Part shown: positions 1 through 10,308 of the stretch, piece after piece | Layout of the letters: each line of letters opens with the position of its first letter | Numbering within the stretch: position 1 is the first letter of the stretch | From: Burkholderiales bacterium | GTDB taxonomy: Bacteria > Pseudomonadota > Gammaproteobacteria > Burkholderiales > SG8-39 | Direction of reading: 5' to 3' | Length of the DNA stretch: 64,000 nt | NCBI GenBank assembly: GCA_020848075.1 | Contig: JADLAV010000031.1 | Location: 246,831 to 310,830, forward strand | The notes under the pieces: generated by a model | Told to the model about the DNA's origin: nothing | The model's database searches: none | The model's input: the letters and a program-made list of their open reading frames with translations, nothing else | Made by a program: the position numbers and the translations under genes

Positions 1-149
1 GGGACGAAGGCGTGCAGGGCATGCGGGTGGGCGGCGTGCGCAAGCTCACCATCCCGCCGGAGCTCGGCTATGGCGCGCGCGGCGCCGGCGGCGTCATTCC
101 GCCGAACGCCACGCTGGTGTTCGAAGTCGAGCTGCTCGCCGCCGGCTGA
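1..149 (+). CDS. FKBP-type peptidyl-prolyl cis-trans isomerase, C-terminal part
   Basis: The window opens inside this gene; the reading frame starts at base 3 and ends with TGA at 147-149. The visible 48 residues carry the typical end of an FKBP domain: a G-M-R-V-G-G turn, the I-P-P-E-L-G-Y-G segment, then V-I-P-P-N-A and the last strand L-V-F-E-V-E-L. Such proteins catalyse proline isomerisation during protein folding. The N-terminus lies outside the window, so it cannot be seen whether the protein is cytoplasmic or exported. Confidence 0.9.
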   Translation, partial: DEGVQGMRVGGVRKLTIPPELGYGARGAGGVIPPNATLVFEVELLAAG

Positions 150-177
150 TCCCGCGGCGCCTCGGGCGCTGACCGGC

Positions 178-897
178 TCAGCGATCGAGCTCCGGGTAGT
201 GCCGGAAGATCCCGTACTGGTTGAACGGGATGCGGCGCTCGGAGGCGAGGTAGGCGCCGGTCCGCGGACGGGCGGTCACGCGGTCGCGTAGCGCCATCAC
301 CTTCGGATACCGGACGCGCCGGCGCGCCATCGCCCGCGGGAAAGCATAGCGCAGCCCCTCGACCATCTGGTAGAGCGACAGGTCGGCGTAGGCGAGCCGC
401 CGCCCGAGCAGATAGCTTCCGCGCCCGCGCTCGATCACGCGCTCGAAGTAGCCGAGGAACTTCGGCAGGCGGTTGCGCAGAAAGTCGTCCGCCCGCTGCT
501 TCGCCTCGCGCTTCTGCTCCTCGTAGTAGAGACCGCTCCCGATCGGGTGATGCGTGTCGTGCACCTCGGTTAGGAAGTCGGCGATGGTGAGCTGCAGCTG
601 ATGGGCCCACAGCCGATCGGCCTCCCCGCGCGGCACGAGTCCGAGCCGCGGCGCAAGATGCTGCAGGATGTTCGCCGTCTGCCCGATGACGAGCTTGCCC
701 GCCTTGAGATACGGCGGCGCGAACGGCGGCCGCTCGACCGATTTCGCCTCGAGGAAGCGCATCAGCGCGGGCATCCCCATGCCGCGCCCGGTGCCGCGCG
801 CCACGTCGACGTAGTCCGCGCCGCCCTCCTCGAGCGCGAGCCGGACGAATTCCCCGCGGCCCTGGATCGAGGGCCAGTAGTAGAGCTCGTATCGCAT
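178..897 (-). CDS. glutathione S-transferase family protein
   Basis: A 239-residue protein starting at ATG 897. The N-terminus (Y-E-L-Y-Y-W-P, G-R-G-E-F-V-R-L-A-L-E) is the thioredoxin-like GSH-binding half. The I-G-Q-T-A-N-I-L motif matches the cis-Pro/Ser-containing G-site region, with Q-T where many classes have E-S. The C-terminal helical half includes L-A-Y-A-D-L-S-L-Y-Q, the conserved N-capping box Asp region. The start of the protein resembles sigma/alpha-like GSTs. It faces the FKBP gene tail to tail with 28 bp between them and lies downstream of the malic enzyme on the same strand. The physiological substrate is unknown. Confidence 0.88.
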   Translation of the reverse strand: MRYELYYWPSIQGRGEFVRLALEEGGADYVDVARGTGRGMGMPALMRFLEAKSVERPPFAPPYLKAGKLVIGQTANILQHLAPRLGLVPRGEADRLWAHQLQLTIADFLTEVHDTHHPIGSGLYYEEQKREAKQRADDFLRNRLPKFLGYFERVIERGRGSYLLGRRLAYADLSLYQMVEGLRYAFPRAMARRRVRYPKVMALRDRVTARPRTGAYLASERRIPFNQYGIFRHYPELDR

Positions 898-926
898 GCG
901 CGTTCCTCCTGGTCGCTTGGCGGCTT

Positions 927-2582
927 TCAGCCGACGTAGCTGCGATAGCGCGGCTCGTACATCTGCGCGCGGATGTCCGCCAGCACGTCGGCGGGCTTCG
1001 GCTTCGACGCGAGGCCGCGCGCGTGTGCGACTTCGGCCACCGCCGCCGCGATGCGGGCCGACACTTCGCGCACCCGTGTGAGCGGCGGGTAGAGGCTGCC
1101 CTGCGCGAGATCGGCCTCGCTCACTTCCGCCGCGAGCGCGTGCGCTGCGGCGAGGAACATCTCGTCGGTGACGCGCGTCGCACCGCAGGCGATCGCGCCC
1201 AGTCCGACACCCGGGAAGATGTACGAGTTGTTGCACTGGCGCGGGACCAGCGTCTTGCCCGCGAGCGCTGCCGGCCCGAACGGACTGCCCGAGGCGAACA
1301 GCGCCCGCCCGTCGGTCGCCTGGTAGGCCTGCTCCGCGGTGCACTCGGAGTTCGCGGTCGGGTTCGAGAGCGCGAAGACGATCGGGCGCGCGTTGACCTC
1401 GGCCATCGCGCGCAGCACCGCTTCTGTGAAGGCGCCGCCTGCGGTCGAGACCCCGACGATCGCCGTGGGCCGCAACGCCTTCACCGCGGCGCTGAAGTTG
1501 CCGAGCGGCGGATGCTTGTGCGCGTACGCCTGCTTGTGCTCGGCAAGGTCGCTCCGACCCGCGATCACCAGCCCGCCGGTGTCGAACATCCAGAGGCGCC
1601 GGAGCGCCGAGGCGGCGTCGAGGCCGGCGATCGTCATCGCGGAGACGACCATGTTGCAGAGCCCGGTCGCCGCCCCGCCCGCCCCGAGGCAGAGGATCCG
1701 CTGGTCTTGCAGCCGGCCGCCCGTGACGCGCATCGCCGAGAGCAGGCCCGCGAGCAGCACCGCGCCGGTGCCCTGGATGTCGTCGTTGAACGCGCAGGCG
1801 CGCTCCCGCCATCGCTCGAGCAGGCGGAAGGCATTCCGGTTGGCGAAATCCTCGAACTGGATCAGCACCCCCGGGAACACCTTCCGCGCCGCGGCGATGA
1901 ACTCGGCCACGAGCGCGTCGTATTCCGCCCCGTCCGCGCGCCGCCGCTTGAGACCACAGTAGAGCGGGTCCGCGAGGCAGCCCTCGTTGTTCGTGCCGAC
2001 GTCGATCGTGACGGGCAGCGTGCGCGCGGGATCGACCCCTGCGCAGGCGGTGTAGAGCACGAGCTTGCCGATCGGGATGCCCATGCCGTTCGCACCGAGA
2101 TCGCCGAGCCCCAGGATGCGGCTACCGTCGGTGACGACGATGATCGCCACGTCGCGATGCGGCCAGTTGCGCAGCACCTTCGCGACGCGTCCGCGATGGG
2201 CGGGCGTGATGAAGAGCCCGCGCGGGCGCTGGACGATGTGGCTGTACTGCTGGCACGCCGTCCCGACCGTCGGGGTGTACACGAGCGGCACCATCTCGTC
2301 CGGATGATCGATCAGCGTGCGGAAGAAGAGCGTCTCGTTGCGGTTGTGCAGCCCCTCGAGCGCGATGTACTTCTCGAGCGGTGCCGGCAGCCGCCGCACG
2401 TGCTCGAGCACGAGATCGACCTGCTCCTCGAGCGTGTAGACGCGCGGCGGCAGCAGCCCGTCGAGCCCGAGCGCGGCGCGCTCGGCTTCCGTGAACGCCG
2501 CACCCCGGTTCAGCTCGGGGTCGCGCAGGAGCGCAGTGCCGGTGGGGTGCGCGGCCTTCGGACGCTTTCGGATGGAACCCAT
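927..2582 (-). CDS. maeA: NAD-dependent malic enzyme (oxaloacetate-decarboxylating)
   Basis: A 551-residue protein of the large single-domain-pair malic enzyme class, which converts malate to pyruvate plus CO2 with reduction of NAD(P). Near residue 80 L-E-G-L-H-N-R-N-E-T-L-F is visible, followed by L-V-Y-T-P-T-V-G with the catalytic Tyr. The metal-binding F-E-D-F region lies mid-protein, with F-N-D-D-I-Q-G-T-G just after. The dinucleotide fold L-C-L-G-A-G-G-A-A-T-G follows, then F-A-L-S-N-P-T and N-N-S-Y-I-F-P-G-V-G. Length is that of the E. coli SfcA type. Start ATG 2582. An FNR/Anr box sits about 60 bp upstream, suggesting oxygen-dependent control. NAD rather than NADP preference is inferred from family size and not from a tested residue. 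Confidence 0.93.
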   Translation of the reverse strand: MGSIRKRPKAAHPTGTALLRDPELNRGAAFTEAERAALGLDGLLPPRVYTLEEQVDLVLEHVRRLPAPLEKYIALEGLHNRNETLFFRTLIDHPDEMVPLVYTPTVGTACQQYSHIVQRPRGLFITPAHRGRVAKVLRNWPHRDVAIIVVTDGSRILGLGDLGANGMGIPIGKLVLYTACAGVDPARTLPVTIDVGTNNEGCLADPLYCGLKRRRADGAEYDALVAEFIAAARKVFPGVLIQFEDFANRNAFRLLERWRERACAFNDDIQGTGAVLLAGLLSAMRVTGGRLQDQRILCLGAGGAATGLCNMVVSAMTIAGLDAASALRRLWMFDTGGLVIAGRSDLAEHKQAYAHKHPPLGNFSAAVKALRPTAIVGVSTAGGAFTEAVLRAMAEVNARPIVFALSNPTANSECTAEQAYQATDGRALFASGSPFGPAALAGKTLVPRQCNNSYIFPGVGLGAIACGATRVTDEMFLAAAHALAAEVSEADLAQGSLYPPLTRVREVSARIAAAVAEVAHARGLASKPKPADVLADIRAQMYEPRYRSYVG

Positions 2583-2642
2583 GAAACGCGTGGCACCTTC
2601 GTTTGCCGATGCTTCATTCTGGGAACTCGCGCGGGGCGGCGC

Positions 2643-2656
2643 TTGATGCAGATCAA
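2643..2656 (-). promoter_or_regulatory. FNR/Anr box upstream of malic enzyme
   Basis: TTGATgcagATCAA is a perfect match to the FNR-family consensus TTGAT-N4-ATCAA. It is centred about 67 bp upstream of the malic enzyme start codon. If it acts at the classical -41.5 position, transcription would begin about 25 bp before the ATG. That spacing suits an activator site. It lies in the gap between the malic enzyme start and the end of the ABC exporter, so it can only serve the malic enzyme on the minus strand. Confidence 0.65.
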
Positions 2657-2708
2657 TCGGTGCCGCGGTGCGACCGCCGCGCGCGGGCTCCGTCTCCCCG
2701 GCACGGCC

Positions 2709-4709
<2,001 letters not shown>

Positions 4710-4765
4710 GAGCGATTGACCACTCGCGGAGAAAAGCGCTACCGTGCCGTCTTGGGAAGGCCGTC

Positions 4766-5596
4766 GTGCGGCATCCAGTCAGCAGGCACTACGACGCGCT
4801 CGTGGTCGGTGCCGGCCCCGCCGGCGCTCACCTCGCCCGCCTCCTCGCGCGCACCGGACGGCGCGTCGCGATCCTCGACAAGCAGCGCTTCCCGCGGGAG
4901 AAGGTGTGCGGCGGCGGGCTCTCGCGCAAGGCGATCGCTCTGCTCGACCTCGACATCGCCCCGGTGCCCGGCGCCGCGCTGGAGAGCTTCGGCGACCGCG
5001 CGCTCTTCGACTTCGGCGCGATGCCGCGAGGCTGCGGCTGGATCTTCCCGAAACACGACCATCTGAATGTCGGCGTCTACTCCCCGTTCGGCGGGACCGC
5101 GCTGCGCCGGCACCTGGACCGTTTCATGGATCGCCATCCAGCGCTCAGCGGCCGTCAGCGCATCGAGTACCGCGGGTTCGTGATCCCGTTGCGGAACGAG
5201 GCCGGCGCGTTCGAGCGCGGACCGGTCGCGCTGATCGGCGACGCGGCCGGTCTCGCCGAGCCGATCTTCGGCGAAGGCATCTACTTCGCGCTGATGAGCG
5301 CCGCCCTCGCAGCGCAGGCGGAGATCGAGCGCGACGCCGGCGCGGCGCCCATGCGCTACACGCAGCGCCTCGCGCGCGAGCTCCTGCCCGAGCTGCGCGC
5401 GGCCGCGTGGCTCGCGCGAGCGCTGTTCACTTTCCCCGAATTCACGTTCCGCCACCTCGTCTGCGACGGCCGCGCCAACGATCTCTTCGCAGGCCTGATC
5501 ACCGGGGAGACCGGCTACCGCGAGTGCCTGCGCCGGACGCTCCTCGCCTCGCCGCGGTGGTTGTTCCGATCGGCCCCGCGCGCTCGTCAGACGTAG
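4766..5596 (+). CDS. geranylgeranyl-reductase-like FAD oxidoreductase, internally shortened
   Basis: A 276-residue flavoprotein starting at GTG 4766. Residues 10-20 form the FAD Rossmann motif V-V-G-A-G-P-A-G. F-P-R-E-K-V-C-G-G-G-L-S at 42-53 is the hallmark of the geranylgeranyl reductase family. G-W-I-F-P-K (91-96) and I-G-D-A-A-G (157-162) are the later FAD-contacting motifs. Family members are normally about 370-400 residues. Between about residues 70 and 78 roughly 110 residues are missing, including the usual G-A-D-G motif and much of the substrate-binding sheet. The reading frame is intact, so this looks like an in-frame deletion. It is divergent from the ABC exporter and overlaps the amidohydrolase convergently by 10 bp. 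Function may be lost. Confidence 0.75.
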   Translation: MRHPVSRHYDALVVGAGPAGAHLARLLARTGRRVAILDKQRFPREKVCGGGLSRKAIALLDLDIAPVPGAALESFGDRALFDFGAMPRGCGWIFPKHDHLNVGVYSPFGGTALRRHLDRFMDRHPALSGRQRIEYRGFVIPLRNEAGAFERGPVALIGDAAGLAEPIFGEGIYFALMSAALAAQAEIERDAGAAPMRYTQRLARELLPELRAAAWLARALFTFPEFTFRHLVCDGRANDLFAGLITGETGYRECLRRTLLASPRWLFRSAPRARQT

Positions 5597-7224
5597 AGCG
5601 CGGGCAGCCCGTCGCGAACGAACGCGGGCAGATTCTTCTGCGTCTTGATGCTCGCGAGGAAGGTCGCGTCGTCGGCGACGGTTAGCGGATCGAGCGCGAC
5701 CGGCGCGAGGATCTCCGAGAGCTTCTTGGTCGGCGCGACCGCGACGCGCATCGCGCCGGTCGGCCGGCGTCCCGTCGCGCTCAGCAGGTGGTGCCGCAGG
5801 TCCATCCCGGTGTCTGCCAGCTCGTCCAACGCGAGCGCCCAAACGACCGGCTCGGGTCCGGCGCGCAGTCGTGCGACCGGCTTCGGCTTCTCGAGCTCCG
5901 CGGCGAGCGCCGGCAACTTCGCGAGGGCGGCTTTCAGCTTCTTCGCGGCCTGGCCGAGGCCGATCGCGGCGACGGCAGGATCCTGCGTCTTCTGCACGAA
6001 GAACGCCATGCGCGACTCTCCGCCGACGGTGATTTTCTCGCCGCTCGCCGCGAAGGACTTCATCAGATTCACGCGCCCGAACCGCGCGACGCCGTTGATC
6101 ATCACGAGCGCGATGTCGACCTCCCGCGCCCGGATCAACGCCTCGTAGGGCGTCGGCGAAGTGCCGCCGATCACCAGCAGGTCGGCGCGCTTTCCGGCCT
6201 CGAGCGTGCCGATCGCCTTGTCCCAGCCGAGGATCTGCGCCGCATCGCGCGTCGCCATCGCGACGATGTCCTTGTCGTCGATGCCGCCGACCTGCTGGCC
6301 GACGAGCGATGCGACTTTCAGCTCGCCGAGCAGATTCTTGCTGCCCGAGGGCGACCAGTCCGACCCGATGCCGATACGGACGTTCGAGGCGCGCGCCGCC
6401 TCGATGTCGGCCGTCGCCCCGTAGAGCAGAAGATTGCTGAGCGGCGACCAGATCATGGCTCCGCCCAGTTGACCGAGCACCGCGAAGTCGGCCGGTGCGA
6501 GCGCCGCGCAGTGGATCCCGGCAAGCGCGCGCGTGATCGCCCACTCGGTGGGCGCGACGTGCAGCGCGAGGAAATGCTCCCGCGCCGCGGCGTTCGTCCC
6601 CTCGCTCAGGTGCAGCAGGAAGCAGTTCACCCGCTTGAGCCGTGCGAGAAACGCCTCCGCATCCCGTGCATCGACGTCCGCGATCCGCGTGGCCGCTTCC
6701 GGCAGGTCCGCGTCGTCGGTCGCCTCGACGTTCCGCACGATGCCGCGGTAGTAGCGCCGCACGCCCGCGTTGCTGAAAAGCGCGATCCCCTGGCTCGTCG
6801 TCACGCCACCGAGGAGGCACTTCGCCTCCACGTATCGCACGAGCGCCGGCAGCAGTCCCGGTGTCTTGCCGAGGACGGTCATCGGTCCGCTCACGAGCTT
6901 GCGGTATTCGGGCGTCCCTGACCACTGGTCCCGGTTGGAATACTTCTTCGGCACCTGCCACAGCGGCAACACGTTGTAGGAGAGGTGATTGTGGAGCTCG
7001 ATCAGCCCGGGGTAGATCGTGCCGCCCGTGTCCACCACCGGGACTGTCTCGAATCCGGCCGGCGCGGGCGCACCCGCCGCCTGGACCGCGACAATGCTTC
7101 CCTTCTCGATGAAGAGCCGGCCGCCGCGAACGACGTTGAACCCGTCATCCATGGTGACGAGGTCGCCGGCGAGCGCGAGCTTCGGACCATCGAGCGGATC
7201 GATGGGTGGGCGCTTGGTTGCCAT
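5587..7224 (-). CDS. amidohydrolase family protein
   Basis: A 545-residue metal-dependent hydrolase of the amidohydrolase superfamily. The N-terminal beta-sandwich is followed by I-Y-P-G-L-I-E-L-H-N-H (H-x-H metal motif, here H-N-H) near residue 98. A later H-L-S-E-G, then G-I-H-C-A-A-L, and G-I-G-S-D-W-S with the catalytic Asp, complete the set. The C-terminal G-T-L-E-A-G-K-R-A-D-L-L-V-I-G is the usual return to the composite domain. Roughly 140 residues follow, longer than most family members, and contain no motif I know. Family members deaminate or hydrolyse cyclic amides, imides or aminopurines. The substrate here is unknown. Its stop overlaps the end of the flavoprotein gene opposite. 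Confidence 0.85.
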   Translation of the reverse strand: MATKRPPIDPLDGPKLALAGDLVTMDDGFNVVRGGRLFIEKGSIVAVQAAGAPAPAGFETVPVVDTGGTIYPGLIELHNHLSYNVLPLWQVPKKYSNRDQWSGTPEYRKLVSGPMTVLGKTPGLLPALVRYVEAKCLLGGVTTSQGIALFSNAGVRRYYRGIVRNVEATDDADLPEAATRIADVDARDAEAFLARLKRVNCFLLHLSEGTNAAAREHFLALHVAPTEWAITRALAGIHCAALAPADFAVLGQLGGAMIWSPLSNLLLYGATADIEAARASNVRIGIGSDWSPSGSKNLLGELKVASLVGQQVGGIDDKDIVAMATRDAAQILGWDKAIGTLEAGKRADLLVIGGTSPTPYEALIRAREVDIALVMINGVARFGRVNLMKSFAASGEKITVGGESRMAFFVQKTQDPAVAAIGLGQAAKKLKAALAKLPALAAELEKPKPVARLRAGPEPVVWALALDELADTGMDLRHHLLSATGRRPTGAMRVAVAPTKKLSEILAPVALDPLTVADDATFLASIKTQKNLPAFVRDGLPALYV

Positions 7225-7287
7225 TGCGTCTTCCTTCCGGATTGCGCGTCGGATAGGAATTTCAGGCGGGGATTTTAGGCAGGAATT

Positions 7288-8109
7288 TCAGGCAGGAATC
7301 TCCGAGGCGGGCGCGACGATCACGATGGTGCGCCGCTTCTCCTTCGCCGTCCTGCCCTTGCGATCGGCCCAGCCTTCGTCCCGGCGCATCCATTCGGGCA
7401 ACCCCGCCGGCATGTCCTCGGGCGGGATGTCGGGCAGATCGGCGTCGGTGAACTTCTTGCCGTAGAGCGCGAGCGGCACCTGGACGTCGGGGTGGTGGAT
7501 CGCGGGCGCGAGCTGGTTGAGCCCGCCGTTCCAGTTCGTGAGGAGCTTCTTGATGGCCGCGCCGTGCTGGGCCGCCGACTGCGAAGAGCTTTCCGGCCAC
7601 GTGGGATGCATCAGGTGCACGTATGGCATCGCGGGCCGGCCCGCCGCCGCGGGCGAGGCGAGCCACGCCTTCCACGCCTTGTCGGCCAGCCCACCGAACC
7701 CAACGACCGCTTCGACCGGGTTCTCGTCCAGGATCGCCTTGATCCACTGGTTTCGATACGCGGTGATCCCTGCATCGCCGATGTGAGCGTTGCCGCCCGT
7801 CTGGCCGTACACGCTGTAGAGGTAGGTGTTGATCATCACGTAGCTGCGTGTGAGCCCCAGCCGCTTGACGAAACCCTGCGCGCGCTTCCCCGCGGTGCCG
7901 ACGAGAATCCTCCTCGCCACGGCCTCGTGCTGGGCGGGATCCTGGCCGATGGCGAGCAGGCGGGCGGTGCCATCGAGACGCCCGCGATGGAAGAGCGGCC
8001 CCCATTCGATCCGAAAATCCTTCGGCGGGTAGAGCTCCGCCGCAGGATAGTTCTCGGCGAGGGACTTGAAGGGCTCCTGGTTGTAGCCCGGACAGAACGG
8101 AACGCTCAT
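7288..8109 (-). CDS. uracil-DNA glycosylase superfamily protein
   Basis: A 273-residue protein. L-L-A-I-G-Q-D-P-A-Q at residues 51-60 matches motif A of uracil-DNA glycosylases (G-x-D-P), and H-L-M-H-P-T-W-P at 165-172 matches the C-terminal H-P motif. Family members excise uracil or other damaged bases from DNA. The length and the extra C-terminal 90 residues are unlike the short family 4 enzymes, which carry Fe-S cysteines not seen here. The ATG at 8109 was chosen because GAAGGAGA lies at normal distance before it; the ATG six codons earlier has no such site. Downstream of the caspase-like gene on the same strand, 92 bp away. Catalytic activity is inferred only from the motifs. Confidence 0.75.
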   Translation of the reverse strand: MSVPFCPGYNQEPFKSLAENYPAAELYPPKDFRIEWGPLFHRGRLDGTARLLAIGQDPAQHEAVARRILVGTAGKRAQGFVKRLGLTRSYVMINTYLYSVYGQTGGNAHIGDAGITAYRNQWIKAILDENPVEAVVGFGGLADKAWKAWLASPAAAGRPAMPYVHLMHPTWPESSSQSAAQHGAAIKKLLTNWNGGLNQLAPAIHHPDVQVPLALYGKKFTDADLPDIPPEDMPAGLPEWMRRDEGWADRKGRTAKEKRRTIVIVAPASEIPA

Positions 8110-8201
8110 TTCGATCTCCTTCGGCATGCGCCGTCGAGGGTCGACGGCGCCCTGCTCGATTCCATGACCGCTCGCGTGCGCGGGTGGCGACGGCCGGCCA
8201 T

Positions 8202-10049
8202 CTACGCTGCTTTCTTCTGGCGCCGCTTCGCGGTCGTGCTCGTCCGCGCCCCTTGGGACCGCGCCGAGTCTCCGCGACGGGCGCCCGGCCGCGCGAACTC
8301 CAGGAGCGATCGCCGCAGCTGTACCTTCGGGCCCGACAGCACGGGCTGCTGATCGTAGCCGAGCTCGCGCAGCCGTCTCGCCACCAGGGGCAGGAGCTGC
8401 TGCAGGCTCGTCTGCCTTCGCAACTGGCGAAAGATCGTGGTGAGCGAGTAAGTGAAGGCACCGTAGGAGGTGACGCCGTGGCGGTACTCGGATGCGAGCT
8501 CCGCCTCGCGGCAGGCCTGCAGCATGATCGGGGTGTATCCGCCCTTGTGATTGCCGTACGTCGCCCTGGCCCGCTGGAAGTGCCGCTGGTCGGTCCACAG
8601 GCCGACGCCACGGCCGAGGCGCTTGGTCGCGCCCTCGGCGCCGAGAAACGCGCGGCGGTCGGCCTCGGTGCGCACGATGTTCGCGTCCGCCAGCTTGAGC
8701 GAGCGCGGGATCCACATCTCGCGGCTCGCGTCCCAGCGAAGCGAGCGGTGGCGAATGTCGTCGGGGGGATTCAGGCCGCGCACCCGGGCGACGCCGTCGC
8801 GCGTCATCCCGCCCGAGTGGCAGCAATCGAGGATGCCGACGAACCGCATGCCGTAGGGCAGCTGGCTGTAGAGCTCGACGAAGTGATCGTCGGTGATGCA
8901 GTGCTCGGGCGTCCAGTCGAAGTCGTAGGTGACCAGGCACTCCGCCTTGTGGTCGATCTCGCCCTCGGCGCCGTAGTCCGGCAGCTGCGCGCCGTGGCCG
9001 CTGTAGAAGAACACCCGGACGTCCCCGTCGCGCGCGTCGTCCAGCAGCCACGCGGTGCGCTCGAGCACCCCCTTGGTCGTCGCCCGATCGTCGAGGACCA
9101 CGCGGATGTCGGCGGGATCGAGCCCGAGCTCCTGCAGGACCTCGCTCATGCGATAGACGTCGTTGACGCACCCTTCGAGCCGGTTGGCGGGGTCGGGATA
9201 CTCGTCGATGCCGACGAGCAGCGCGCGGTGCGGGCGGCGCACTCTGACCGCCGCGCTCTTCCACACCTCGACGGTCCGCGTCAGCCCGCGCGTGCGCGGT
9301 GCAGGCAGCGCGATCGGCTGCCACACGCGCACGGCGGTGTTCTCGTGGCGCAGATACTCTCCTGCGTCGTGGTCGAGTCCGCCCGGAATGTCGAAATATG
9401 CGTCGACCTGCTCGAAATTCCCGGCGGCGAGGCGAATCGGCGCGGTGAATGCGCCGTCTTCCCGGTTGAAGAGATGGAACCACTGTCTCGCGGAACCGAT
9501 AGCGACGATGCGCCCGCCGAACGCCGACCGTACGAACGGATTGCCGATCTGCGAGCCGAGCGTGACGAGGACGCGGCCCCGGGCGAGCGCGGGCTCCGCG
9601 GCGAGCGCGCCGTAGCCGAGGAGCGAGCCGAGGCTGTGCGCGCAGATCACGTGAGGATCGAATCGACCGATCTCCGCGGCGACCGCCCGCTCCGCGCTCC
9701 GGCGGACTTCGTCGTCGGCCGCCCACTGCGCAACCATGCCCGCCGTCCAGCGCACCGTCTCGGAGAGCGGCGCCCGCCCGCGCGGACGCCCGAGCGCATC
9801 GCCGATCCCGTACGCGATGCCGCTCGTCGTGAGCTTGAGGAGGCTCTCGGCGACGACCGCGGGCGTGATGGCCGAGGCCGCGAAGAACTGGTCGTACTCG
9901 ACGAAGCTGAATTCGGGATCGGCGCGCGGATTCCACCGCGCGAGCCCCGCTGTGATGTCTTCGCGCCAGCCATCCCGCCACGCGAGCGCGGCGTCCCGAT
10001 GACCGACGCCGTGCACGCAGAGGATGCGGAGATTTCCGGTTGCCGGCAT
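8202..10049 (-). CDS. alpha/beta-hydrolase-caspase (metacaspase-like) fusion protein
   Basis: A 615-residue two-domain protein. Residues 7-250 look like an alpha/beta hydrolase: I-L-C-V-H-G-V-G-H near 9-17 (oxyanion region), nucleophile elbow A-H-S-L-G-S with Ser139, and a possible His near 228. Residues 273-420 are a caspase-like C14 peptidase: R-A-L-L-V-G-I-D-E-Y, then Y-S-G-H-G with His352 and D-C-C-H-S-G with Cys410, the expected catalytic pair. Both active sites appear intact. Metacaspases cleave after basic residues and some act in bacterial cell suicide or immunity. The ATG at 10049 is preceded by GGGAAGG. No signal peptide is seen, so a cytoplasmic role is likely. Confidence 0.8.
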   Translation of the reverse strand: MPATGNLRILCVHGVGHRDAALAWRDGWREDITAGLARWNPRADPEFSFVEYDQFFAASAITPAVVAESLLKLTTSGIAYGIGDALGRPRGRAPLSETVRWTAGMVAQWAADDEVRRSAERAVAAEIGRFDPHVICAHSLGSLLGYGALAAEPALARGRVLVTLGSQIGNPFVRSAFGGRIVAIGSARQWFHLFNREDGAFTAPIRLAAGNFEQVDAYFDIPGGLDHDAGEYLRHENTAVRVWQPIALPAPRTRGLTRTVEVWKSAAVRVRRPHRALLVGIDEYPDPANRLEGCVNDVYRMSEVLQELGLDPADIRVVLDDRATTKGVLERTAWLLDDARDGDVRVFFYSGHGAQLPDYGAEGEIDHKAECLVTYDFDWTPEHCITDDHFVELYSQLPYGMRFVGILDCCHSGGMTRDGVARVRGLNPPDDIRHRSLRWDASREMWIPRSLKLADANIVRTEADRRAFLGAEGATKRLGRGVGLWTDQRHFQRARATYGNHKGGYTPIMLQACREAELASEYRHGVTSYGAFTYSLTTIFRQLRRQTSLQQLLPLVARRLRELGYDQQPVLSGPKVQLRRSLLEFARPGARRGDSARSQGARTSTTAKRRQKKAA

Positions 10050-10308
10050 GGCGCCTTCCCGTTCGGCGACGAGGGCCCGGCGCTGATGGCCGGGCACGGC
10101 TCGCCCTCGAAGGCTACGTCGGCCTACTCCCAATGGATATCCGACGAACGGCCTATCGCAGCGTCGCGCGGTGCGCGGATCCGGTCCCGAGCTTGTCGCA
10201 GTCACCGGAGGGTGCCCGATGCCCCGTCAACCCGTGCACCGACGATCCTGGCATATATTACGGATCCGGAGACGCACTCGATCCAACCGACGAAACGGAG
10301 GGAAGTCC

